Assembly: GCA_013812265.1 (NCBI GenBank)
Contig: JACCTQ010000250.1
Span: 1-8,255, forward strand
Reading direction: 5' to 3'
DNA length: 8,255 bases
From: Actinomycetota bacterium
GTDB taxonomy: Bacteria; Actinomycetota; Thermoleophilia; Gaiellales; Gaiellaceae
Shown piece by piece: positions 1 through 5,569 of this stretch. Under the pieces are notes generated by a model that worked only from the letters and a program-made list of their open reading frames with translations, was not told where the DNA came from and ran no database searches. The first letter of the stretch is position 1, and every line of letters begins with the position of its first letter. The translations under genes and the position numbers were made by a program.

Positions 1-116
1 CGCGTTTTGCCGATGCTGGTCGATCCGATGAGCTTGCGGACTTGTTCGGTGTGTCGGAAGAGGCCATGCACTGGCGCCTGTACAACTTCGGGCTGCTCTT
101 GGAGCGCCCCACGTGA
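1..116 (+). CDS. ImmA/IrrE metallopeptidase, C-terminal end only
   Basis: Only the last 37 codons are present, read from position 3 to the TGA at 114-116. The residues LADLFGVSEEAMHWRLYNFG are the typical C-terminal helix of ImmA/IrrE (DUF955) peptidases, where a short winged-helix-like segment with a GVSE motif follows the catalytic domain. The catalytic HExxH lies outside the window. In this family the peptidase usually cleaves or inactivates a partner HTH repressor encoded next to it. The partner of this copy cannot be seen if the gene extends leftwards. An N-terminal part of an ImmA/IrrE gene sits at the opposite end of the window in a frame that would join this one. Family assignment from so short a piece rests on the C-terminal motif alone. 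Confidence 0.6.
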   Translation, partial: RFADAGRSDELADLFGVSEEAMHWRLYNFGLLLERPT

Positions 117-136
117 GCCCGATGGACCGTGATCAC

Positions 137-153
137 GCGGGCCGGGTTCCCGC
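137..153 (+). terminator. Weak hairpin after the ImmA/IrrE tail
   Basis: GCGGG at 137-141 pairs with CCCGC at 149-153 across a 7-base loop, 20 bases after the stop codon at 116. There is no T-tract, so this could be a poor intrinsic terminator or just chance in GC-rich DNA. Confidence 0.2.
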
Positions 154-456
154 ATCACCGCAACTGAGTCCGGGCGGACGGTGGTCGATACGCCACCGAG
201 CGGTGACACGGGTGTCCAGGCCAGCGTGAGGCCGTCCCCGCGCCGCTTCGAACCGATTCCATCCCCGACTCCTTTCGTCCCTTCGTGACGGCCGCAGTGC
301 CGCTGAGCCTGCGTAGGCGAAACGGTCAGGGCGGTTTGGTGTTCATGAGTGGGCGAGCGCAGGCACGCCTCCAGGCCGCCGGCGAACTCGAGCGCGACGT
401 GTTGCAGAAAGACTTCAGTCGGTATGACGAGGAAGGCTCCGGACGGTAGGAGTTGA

Positions 457-585
457 CGGAGGCCGACGCCGGCTGCGACAGCCTGTCGAGCGGCCCGTGA
501 TCGGCCGGGTGGGGCCGGCCTCTCGCTGCTTCTCATCGTGGCCTACGTCGTCGCCGTGTGGGCGATGACGGCCAAGCCGACGTAG
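457..585 (+). pseudogene. Possible remnant of a small membrane protein
   Basis: This frame is open from just after a TGA (454-456) to the TAG at 583-585. Its C-terminal part reads LSLLLIVAYVVAVWAMTAKP, a convincing transmembrane helix followed by a short basic tail. No ATG, GTG or TTG opens the frame before the helix, so it cannot be an intact gene as written. It could be the last helix of a decayed membrane protein or a short protein whose start was lost by a frameshift. A run of hydrophobic codons can also arise by chance, so confidence is low. Confidence 0.25.
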
Positions 586-613
586 CGCACTAACCGCCAC
601 CCATGGCGACTGC

Positions 614-634
614 GCCGGCGGGCCGCTCGCCGGC
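614..634. repeat. Perfect 7-bp inverted repeat (hairpin)
   Basis: GCCGGCG at 614-620 is followed after a 7-base loop by its exact reverse complement CGCCGGC at 628-634. It lies 70 bases upstream of the antitoxin start. It could insulate the TA module from upstream transcription, but no T-tract follows on either strand. Confidence 0.35.
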
Positions 635-673
635 CTCGGGATGAAGATCTTCTCAGCTGGCCTCGTGTTACCA

Positions 674-700
674 TTGACTGACATCGTCTGACACAAGGAG
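674..700 (+). promoter_or_regulatory. Candidate operator and ribosome-binding site of the TA module
   Basis: The hexamer CTGACA occurs twice, at 678-683 and 688-693. The two copies start exactly 10 bases apart, about one helical turn, so both face the same side of the DNA. TTGACT (674-679) overlaps the first copy and resembles a -35 box, although no good -10 box follows before the gene. AAGGAG at 695-700 is a strong Shine-Dalgarno sequence 4 bases before the GTG start. Phased short direct repeats next to a ribbon-helix-helix antitoxin gene are what an autoregulatory operator would look like. The binding role is inferred. Confidence 0.4.
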
Positions 701-704
701 CACC

Positions 705-1130
705 GTGCCCGGAGGATCCGAAGCAAAGCAACAGGTCGCGTTCCGGGTACGCGCGCGGACGCTGGCTCACCTGAAGCGGCGCGTTCGCGAGACGGGTCGC
801 TCGCAAACCGACCTCGCCGAGCGATATCTCGAGGAAGGGCTCCGTCTCGACGAGCATCCGCTGATCGTCTTTCGCGACGGCGCGGCCGGCCGGCGGCCGG
901 GGCTGGCCGGATCGCGGCTAGACGTCTGGCAAGCGGTCGAGACAGTGCGCCAGAACGGCTCGGTCGAGGAGGCAGCCGCCTACCTCGAGTCGCCGGTCGA
1001 GAAGGTTCAGGCAGCAATGCGCTACTACGTCGAGTACACCGACGAGATCGACGACTGGATCTCGCGGGCGCAGGCGCTCGCCGAGCGAGAGCAGGCAACC
1101 TGGCGCCGCCAACAGGAACTCGTGGGTTGA
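705..1130 (+). CDS. Antitoxin: RHH plus DUF433-like domains (VapB45-type)
   Basis: This 141-residue protein is the antitoxin of the module and probably neutralises the PIN-like toxin encoded next to it and represses their shared promoter. Residues about 9-48 (QQVAFRVRARTLAHLKRR, then TGRSQTDLAERYLEEGL) have the strand-helix-helix pattern of ribbon-helix-helix DNA-binding domains. Residues about 58-112 (GRRPGLAGSRLDVWQAVETV, then the SVEEAAAYL helix) match DUF433-like antitoxins, a winged-HTH family usually paired with DUF5615 toxins. The C-terminus (residues 118-140) is a charged helix likely to wrap the toxin. The GTG start at 705 is supported by AAGGAG 4 bases upstream. The stop codon overlaps the toxin start (TTGA), indicating translational coupling. 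Carrying both an RHH and a DUF433-like domain gives it two potential DNA-contacting modules. Confidence 0.8.
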   Translation: MPGGSEAKQQVAFRVRARTLAHLKRRVRETGRSQTDLAERYLEEGLRLDEHPLIVFRDGAAGRRPGLAGSRLDVWQAVETVRQNGSVEEAAAYLESPVEKVQAAMRYYVEYTDEIDDWISRAQALAEREQATWRRQQELVG

Positions 1131-1495
1131 GGCTGCTCCTCGATGAGCACCTCTCACCCGAGATAGCCCGCCAACTTCGCGCACGCAGCCACGACGTCGA
1201 GACGGCGGCCGAGCGGTCCGATCTCGTCGCCCTCCCCGACCACGAGCTCTTCGAGCGCATGGCCGCCGAGCGGCGCGCGATCCTCACCAACAACGTGCCG
1301 GACTACGTCAGGCTGTTCCACGCCTCGCTCAGCAGCGGGCAGGAGCACTGTGGCCTCGTCCTGTTCGACGACCGCAGCATGCCGCGCAGCAGGAAGACGA
1401 TCGGTCTCTTCGTCCGCGAGCTCGACGCGTTCCTCCAGGCGAACCCGGCCGAGGACGCTCTACTCAACCAGCTTCGCTGGCTCCCTGGCGGCTGA
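1127..1495 (+). CDS. Toxin: DUF5615 PIN-like nuclease (VapC45-type)
   Basis: This 122-residue protein is a small PIN-like domain, expected to be a metal-dependent ribonuclease toxin. The N-terminus MRLLLDEHLSPEIARQLRAR is the signature of DUF5615, with Asp6 as first metal ligand. PDHELFERMAAE (Asp38) supplies the second acidic region. AILTNNVPDY (Asp59) corresponds to the strand-end motif that carries the third acidic residue. The length is normal for the family. The start is TTG at 1127, inside the antitoxin stop (TTGA, 4-base overlap), with an AGGA element 10 bases upstream in the antitoxin gene. No ATG or GTG in frame nearby gives a complete N-terminus, so TTG is the only start that preserves the DEHL motif. 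A weak start plus overlap would keep toxin yield below antitoxin yield. RNA target unknown. Confidence 0.85.
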   Translation: MRLLLDEHLSPEIARQLRARSHDVETAAERSDLVALPDHELFERMAAERRAILTNNVPDYVRLFHASLSSGQEHCGLVLFDDRSMPRSRKTIGLFVRELDAFLQANPAEDALLNQLRWLPGG

Positions 1496-1562
1496 CTCTC
1501 GGGCCGCGCTAGCAAGCTCACGGTCGGAGGCACCCGCTGGCCTGATGCGGCTTCTGCTCCTG

Positions 1563-2297
1563 TCAGAACAACCGCTGCCGCGGCCGCTCCCGCTCATCCG
1601 GGTCGGGGAACCGCTTCAGCCCGACGCCCACGAGCTCGCCGGTGAGCGGGTGGCGACCGAACCGGGGCTCGAGCTTCCGGAGGTAGCCGCGCCCCTGCCC
1701 GACGCCTCGCTCGGCCGCGGCGGTCGCCGCGACGACGAGATCGGCGCACTGCAGCCCGATCGAGTACTGGCTCGGGCCCAGAAAGAGCCCCTCGACGATT
1801 CGACCGAGCCGCATGTACGGCGTGCCGCGCTCCTGCAGGTCGCCGAAGAACCGCCGCAGCCGCTGGTCGGTCTCCCGGAAGCGGCTGTCGACGACGATCA
1901 GGCCGAGGTCGTCACGGTCGTCGAGCAGGTGCTGGAACCGCTCGGCGAGAAACATCAGCGCGGTCGCGTAGACGTCCTCGGGCGAGCGGAAGTAGGCGTG
2001 CTCGCTGGTCGGAAAGACGGTCGGCCCGCGCTCGAGGTCGAGCACCGTCACGTAGCACGTGAGCGGCGAGCCGGCGAGCGTCTCGAACACCGCGTCGGCG
2101 AGCGCATCCGGCACCTCGCCCTTCCTGATCCCGTGCCACTTCACCTCGCGGTCGAGCGGCCAGCGTGCCTCGCTCAGCGCCGCGTGCCAGCGGTCGCGAA
2201 GCTCGGGCCAGTCGGTGTCCCGCACGGCGATGCCGCCGAGCGCGAACAAGCCACCCTGGTCGAGCCTTCCGCTTTCGTCGAGGAAGAGCAGGTGCAC
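1563..2297 (-). CDS. DUF3800 domain protein
   Basis: This 244-residue protein begins MHLLFLDESGRLDQGGLFAL and has the DUF3800 layout: an N-terminal strand ending in DESG (Asp7, Glu8), a KWHGIRKG segment (His55), the strand LIVVDSR (Asp137), and a C-terminal LQCADLVV helix (Asp186). The spacing of acidic residues suits the RNase H-like fold predicted for the family, so a metal-dependent nucleic-acid enzyme is likely but unproven. DUF3800 genes are frequent in phages and defence islands. The GTG start at 2297 is fixed by an in-frame TGA three codons upstream, and no Shine-Dalgarno is visible. The gene lies 57 bases after the cyclase stop on the same strand and is probably co-transcribed with it. 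It converges on the TA module across 67 bases with no clear terminator. Confidence 0.85.
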   Translation of the reverse strand: MHLLFLDESGRLDQGGLFALGGIAVRDTDWPELRDRWHAALSEARWPLDREVKWHGIRKGEVPDALADAVFETLAGSPLTCYVTVLDLERGPTVFPTSEHAYFRSPEDVYATALMFLAERFQHLLDDRDDLGLIVVDSRFRETDQRLRRFFGDLQERGTPYMRLGRIVEGLFLGPSQYSIGLQCADLVVAATAAAERGVGQGRGYLRKLEPRFGRHPLTGELVGVGLKRFPDPDERERPRQRLF

Positions 2298-2354
2298 GTG
2301 CGCTCAGGAGATTCTGACCTGGATGTGCCGACCGAGGTAACGAGCCGTCTTCGC

Positions 2355-3437
2355 CTACATGGCCGGGGGGACGAGGAGCTCGTACGCGCGCACCGCGAGC
2401 TGAGTCCGTCTGGTCTGCTGCTCGCCGAGTTCCCGTACCGCCAGGTCGCCGAGATCCTCGTCCTCGAGTAGACCCGCCGTCGCCTGCGACATGAAGATCT
2501 GCCCGCCCTCGGCGGCATCGCAGAGCTCAGCGCAGCGCAACGCCGCGAGGCCGACCCAGCCGATCCCTGCCTCCCCGGAATGAAGAGCGACGCTCATCGC
2601 CACCTTGCGGCCGTGCGGCCAGTCGTGGGCTGCAAGGGCCCGCTGCGCCGCTGCTGCTGCGAGGGCGGCCTGCTTCGCCGTCGGGAAAACCGCCATAATC
2701 GAGTCGAACGCTGCCTCCACCTCGCGTCCGCCCATCCCCGCGAAGACCTCGCGCAAGAGCCGCCGGTACTCGTTGAGCAAGGCGCCGATCTGCTCTGGCC
2801 TGAGCTCGCGAGAGAGGCGTATCATCCCCATCGCATCGGTCATGACGATCGTCACCGTGCCGGTCAGGGGAATCTGCTGAGCGAACGTCCGCGGCGGCGG
2901 GAACACACTCGGCAGCCCCTCGACCACGAGCTGGAAGATCCGCTCGGGCCGATCGATGTCCTTGAGCAGATGCTCGCCGAGGTCGCGCAAGGAGACGCCG
3001 GGGATCTCCTCGTCGTCGACGATCCCCGCGGTCGAGCGCGAGAGCAGCACCTGACCGCCGTGCGCGATCGTGCAGATTCGGGCCGCTCGATGCACGGCGA
3101 CGCCGGTGTAGCCGTGTTCGGCACGGTACGGCTCCCCGGTATGAAGACCCATGCGGACGGAAACCGGAGCGTCATCGAGCCAGGGATGGTCGGCCAGCGC
3201 ACGCTGACCGGCGATTGCGGCCGCAACCGCATCCCGTGCGCGGCCGAAGGCGACGAAGAAGGCATCTCCCTGCGTGTCCACCTCGGTGCCGCCGTGCTCA
3301 GCGAACGCGGCGCGCAGCAGACCGCGATGCGTGGCCAGCACAGCCCCGTAGCGCTCCTGCAGCCTCTTGACCAGCTCCGTCGAGCCGTCGACGTCGGTGA
3401 AGAGAAACGTGACGGTTCCGCCTGGCAATGCGGCCAT
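2355..3437 (-). CDS. Tandem class III adenylate/guanylate cyclase-like protein
   Basis: This soluble 360-residue protein has two class III nucleotide cyclase homology domains and nothing else: domain 1 at about 8-150, domain 2 at about 192-335. Domain 1 keeps both metal aspartates (Asp15 in FLFTDVDGST, Asp58 in EVDTQGDAFFVAF) and the transition-state Arg120 (VHRAARI). Its substrate-specifying Lys position is Asp54 and the usual Asn is His116. Domain 2 keeps the aspartates (Asp201 in VMTDAMG, Asp245 in EVEAAFDSIMAVF), but the Gly before Asp245 is Phe and the Arg position is Glu304. No membrane, sensor or HTH segment is present. EVDTQGDAFF-type domains are common in soil actinobacteria, and many lack demonstrated activity. 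Cyclic nucleotide production is possible but unproven. The ATG at 3437 has a GGGAAG-like site about 12 bases upstream. The DUF3800 gene follows on the same strand. Confidence 0.85.
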   Translation of the reverse strand: MAALPGGTVTFLFTDVDGSTELVKRLQERYGAVLATHRGLLRAAFAEHGGTEVDTQGDAFFVAFGRARDAVAAAIAGQRALADHPWLDDAPVSVRMGLHTGEPYRAEHGYTGVAVHRAARICTIAHGGQVLLSRSTAGIVDDEEIPGVSLRDLGEHLLKDIDRPERIFQLVVEGLPSVFPPPRTFAQQIPLTGTVTIVMTDAMGMIRLSRELRPEQIGALLNEYRRLLREVFAGMGGREVEAAFDSIMAVFPTAKQAALAAAAAQRALAAHDWPHGRKVAMSVALHSGEAGIGWVGLAALRCAELCDAAEGGQIFMSQATAGLLEDEDLGDLAVRELGEQQTRRTQLAVRAYELLVPPAM

Positions 3438-3562
3438 AAGGCCTGCATCTTCCCACTCTCACCGTTTGTCCGCCGACCGCAACAGCCGCCCTGGTCGAGC
3501 TTTCGGCTTGCCTGGAAGTGACCGCGGCGTAAGAGGAGCCGCATTCCCAGCGACTCTCGGAC
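3438..3562. promoter_or_regulatory. Divergent intergenic region with candidate promoter
   Basis: The cyclase and ARPP-1 genes start back to back across 125 bases, so both promoters should lie here. On the + strand TTGCCT (3508-3513) is followed after 16 bases by TAAGAG (3530-3535), a passable -35/-10 pair 27 bases before the ARPP-1 ATG. An AGAGGAG stretch at 3532-3538 is too far from the ATG to act as its ribosome-binding site. No clear - strand promoter or palindromic operator is seen. Confidence 0.35.
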
Positions 3563-4435
3563 ATGCAAACGCACGCACCACCCAGAGAGCTCCCGTTCGA
3601 CCTCGCCGAGCCACGCGCCTTCGGCGGGCTAACCATCGTCCCTCTCTTCCCGCACGCCGAGCCGCAGGTCGACTACATCGGCCTCGACGAGGCCGCCTCG
3701 CGAGGCTTCACCGTGACGGAGGTGGACGAGGACGGCGTCGTCGAGGCGCTCCGCGTTCACAACCCGCTCGGCGAGCGCGTCCTTCTGTACGAGGGCGAGG
3801 AGCTCGTCGGCGCCAAGCAGAACCGCATCGTCACCTGGACGGCACTCGTCGAGGCGGGCTCGAAGATCGGGCTCCCCGTCCATTGCGTCGAGCATGGCCG
3901 CTGGTCGCGGCCTGAGGCGAACTTCTCTCCCTCGCCCAACGTCGCCTACCCGGAGCTCCGCGCAGCCCGCCACCGCGGCGGCGGTCAAGCGCAGGTGTGG
4001 GCGAGCGTCGCTGCGAAGGCCGGCCGGCTCGATGCCCACTCGCCGACGGGCGCCCAGGACGCGATCTACCGCGGTCGCCGGCCGATGCTCGACCTCTATC
4101 TCGAGAAGCTCCCGCGCCTGGATGGCCAGTCCGGAGCCCTGATCGGGATTGCCGGCGAGATCGTCTGCCTGGACTACGTCAGCCGGCCCGACGTCTTCGC
4201 CGGCCTGTACGCGAAGCTCCTGCGCGGCTACGCGCTCGACGCAATGGAGAGGCCGGAGCACCGGCCGCTCCGCAAGGCCGCGATCCAGCGCTTTCTGCGT
4301 CAGATCGACCGCAAGGCAGTCCAGCTCGTCGATCCGGTCGGAGTCGGCACTTCAGCACGCTATGCCGGAGAAGTCCGAGGCATGGAGCTCTCGGCCTATG
4401 GCGAGCTGATCGCAATGACGGTGTTTCGGGCGTAA
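3563..4435 (+). CDS. ARPP-1 family protein (DUF6569)
   Basis: The 290-residue product matches the ARPP-1/DUF6569 family throughout. It shows FGGLTIVPLF near residue 20, the YIGLDEA segment, the core YEGEELVGAKQNRIV at 76-90, and PVHCVEHGRW at 105-114. A C-terminal half (about 168-288) contains LIGIAGEIVCLDYVSRPDVF. The name refers to association with ADP-ribosylglycohydrolase and rhodanese-phosphatase proteins. The biochemical function is not established, and a role in conflict or nucleic-acid repair systems has been proposed from gene context. There is no signal peptide or membrane helix, so it should be cytoplasmic. The ATG at 3563 is the first possible start after an in-frame TAA at 3530 and lacks a Shine-Dalgarno. 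The sigma factor gene begins 32 bases after its stop on the same strand, so shared transcription is likely. Confidence 0.8.
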   Translation: MQTHAPPRELPFDLAEPRAFGGLTIVPLFPHAEPQVDYIGLDEAASRGFTVTEVDEDGVVEALRVHNPLGERVLLYEGEELVGAKQNRIVTWTALVEAGSKIGLPVHCVEHGRWSRPEANFSPSPNVAYPELRAARHRGGGQAQVWASVAAKAGRLDAHSPTGAQDAIYRGRRPMLDLYLEKLPRLDGQSGALIGIAGEIVCLDYVSRPDVFAGLYAKLLRGYALDAMERPEHRPLRKAAIQRFLRQIDRKAVQLVDPVGVGTSARYAGEVRGMELSAYGELIAMTVFRA

Positions 4436-4467
4436 GATCCGGCCCCATTCCCGCCGACTCTCCCTCG

Positions 4468-4989
4468 ATGACGTATGAGACCGACGCTGCCGACGCGCAG
4501 CTATTCGAGGACGGCGACATCGCCGGGTTGCTGGCCAAGTACAACGACATCATCGTCGGACGCTGCGTCGCCAGGCTCAGGGGCGGCCCCGACGCCGAGG
4601 ACGTGGCGCAGAACGTTCGCCTGCGGCTCCTGTCTGAGTTCCACCGTGGCAAGCGCTACGGCGGCCTTCCCTACCGGGTGGTCGTGCACCAGGTGATCAC
4701 CTGGACGATCGCCGACCACTTCGCGGGCCGGCCGACCGACGCGCCGCTGCCCGACGACTGGAACCCAGGCGGATCGGACTTCGCCGAGGGCGTGCTCGAG
4801 CGCCATTCCCTGATGAGCCTGTTCGAGCCCTTGCCCGAGCGCGAGCAGCAGGTGATGCAGCGCCACTACCTGCTCGCGATGGACATCGACCAGATCGCCG
4901 CCGATCTCGGCATCGACCGAAACAACGTCGACCAGGCTCTCTTCCGCGGCCGCAAGCGGCTGCGAGAGGAGCTCGCCGCCCATGGCTGA
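4468..4989 (+). CDS. ECF-type RNA polymerase sigma factor
   Basis: This 173-residue protein has the two-domain plan of extracytoplasmic-function sigma factors. Region 2 spans about residues 18-88, with PDAEDVAQNVRLRLL at the typical DAEDxxQ position and a basic-aromatic helix that would contact the -10 element. Region 4 spans about 112-170: LFEPLPEREQQVMQRHYLL followed by the HTH DIDQIAADLGIDRNNVDQAL and GRKRLREEL. The frame is open far upstream across the ARPP-1 gene, but ATG 4468 is the start that lies after the ARPP-1 stop and gives a normal length. The end overlaps the next gene by 8 bases, so the two are translationally coupled. No transmembrane anti-sigma factor is nearby; the overlapping HTH protein is the obvious candidate partner. 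Confidence 0.88.
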   Translation: MTYETDAADAQLFEDGDIAGLLAKYNDIIVGRCVARLRGGPDAEDVAQNVRLRLLSEFHRGKRYGGLPYRVVVHQVITWTIADHFAGRPTDAPLPDDWNPGGSDFAEGVLERHSLMSLFEPLPEREQQVMQRHYLLAMDIDQIAADLGIDRNNVDQALFRGRKRLREELAAHG

Positions 4990-5569
4990 GCACGTGTCGG
5001 CTCTCTTCGACGACTACGCCGAGCGCTTCGTGCGCGGAGAGCGTCCCGACCCGCGTGCCTACTTCGAGCGCGCGGGGGAGGGGGCGGACGAGCTCGGGAC
5101 GCTGATCGACCGCTTCCTCGAGCGTGTGCCACCGCCCGCTGCGAGCGACGACGCAATCACGCTCGCGGAGGCATGGGTAGCCGGCCACTCGCCGCTCGTT
5201 GGCCTGCGTGCGGCCCGCGGCCTGCGGCGCGGGGAGGTGGTGGATCACCTGATTGCGGCCCTCGGCCTCGATCGAGGCAAGCGCGAGAAGGTGGGGGGCT
5301 ACTACCACGAGCTGGAGAACGGGCTCCTGGACGTGGCCCGGGTCGACTCCCGCGTGTGGGAGGCGCTGGCGGAGAAGCTCAAGGCTCGTGTCGGCGATCT
5401 GCTGGCCTGGCGGCCGCGGCCGCTCGCTGCGGAAGGGGTGTACCTTCGGTCGGCCAGCGAGGCGATGCCGGCGGCGACGGCGAGTCTATCCCTGCCTGCC
5501 AAGGTCAGCGGAGCGCCCGAAGAATTCGACGAGATCGACCGGCTCTTCACCGGGGGCGTGGCCGGTTAG
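4982..5569 (+). CDS. XRE-like HTH protein coupled to the sigma factor
   Basis: This 195-residue soluble protein starts inside the last codons of the sigma gene (ATG 4982). Residues 1-50 (ALFDDYAERFVRGERPDPRA onward) form an acidic helical module resembling the N-termini of proteins encoded next to ECF sigma factors. Residues about 73-142 read like an XRE/Cro-type helix-turn-helix: LRAARGLRRGEVVDHLIAAL, then GYYHELENGLLD, then VWEALAEKLKARVGDLLAW, which fits the family's ExG and terminal AEaLg helices. The C-terminal 50 residues are low-complexity and acidic. The likely role is regulator or antagonist of the sigma factor. ImmA/IrrE peptidases commonly act on XRE-type partners, and such a peptidase is encoded downstream at 7892. 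The stop TAG shares one base with the nuclease GTG start. Function is inferred from motif and context. Confidence 0.65.
   Translation: MAEHVSALFDDYAERFVRGERPDPRAYFERAGEGADELGTLIDRFLERVPPPAASDDAITLAEAWVAGHSPLVGLRAARGLRRGEVVDHLIAALGLDRGKREKVGGYYHELENGLLDVARVDSRVWEALAEKLKARVGDLLAWRPRPLAAEGVYLRSASEAMPAATASLSLPAKVSGAPEEFDEIDRLFTGGVAG

Larger units (their letters stand above)
117..704. other. 588-base stretch without a confident gene
   Basis: No reading frame here looks like a normal gene. The best short candidates on the + strand are a 34-codon frame from ATG 345 to TAG 449 (start MSGRAQARLQ, no ribosome-binding site, no recognised family) and an open stretch at 457-585 that encodes a hydrophobic segment, listed separately. 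Two strong GC hairpins are present at 503-520 (GGCCGG/CCGGCC) and 614-634 (GCCGGCG/CGCCGGC, 7-base loop), neither followed by a clear T-tract. The last 30 bases hold the control region of the toxin-antitoxin module. The region may be decayed coding DNA between the peptidase tail and the TA module. Confidence 0.6.

Noticed and set aside
503..520. GGCCGG/CCGGCC hairpin as a terminator
   Set aside because: No T-tract on either strand and no gene ends just upstream; such pairs are common in GC-rich DNA.
415..1293. A 292-codon open frame on the - strand
   Set aside because: Its product is arginine- and serine-rich low-complexity sequence antisense to the TA module; typical shadow frame in GC-rich DNA.
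1496..1562. Bidirectional terminator between the toxin and DUF3800 genes
   Set aside because: The 67-base convergent gap contains no stem of useful length and no T-tract.
2580..3521. A 313-codon open frame on the + strand
   Set aside because: Antisense to the cyclase gene, whose conserved motifs lie on the - strand; the + strand product resembles no protein.
3997..4467. Long in-frame N-terminal extension of the sigma factor
   Set aside because: It overlaps the ARPP-1 gene in another frame and is arginine/proline-rich; ATG 4468 gives a normal ECF length.
5173..5568. Long in-frame N-terminal extension of the nuclease
   Set aside because: It overlaps the HTH protein gene in another frame and has shadow-type composition; GTG 5569 at the upstream stop is the better start.
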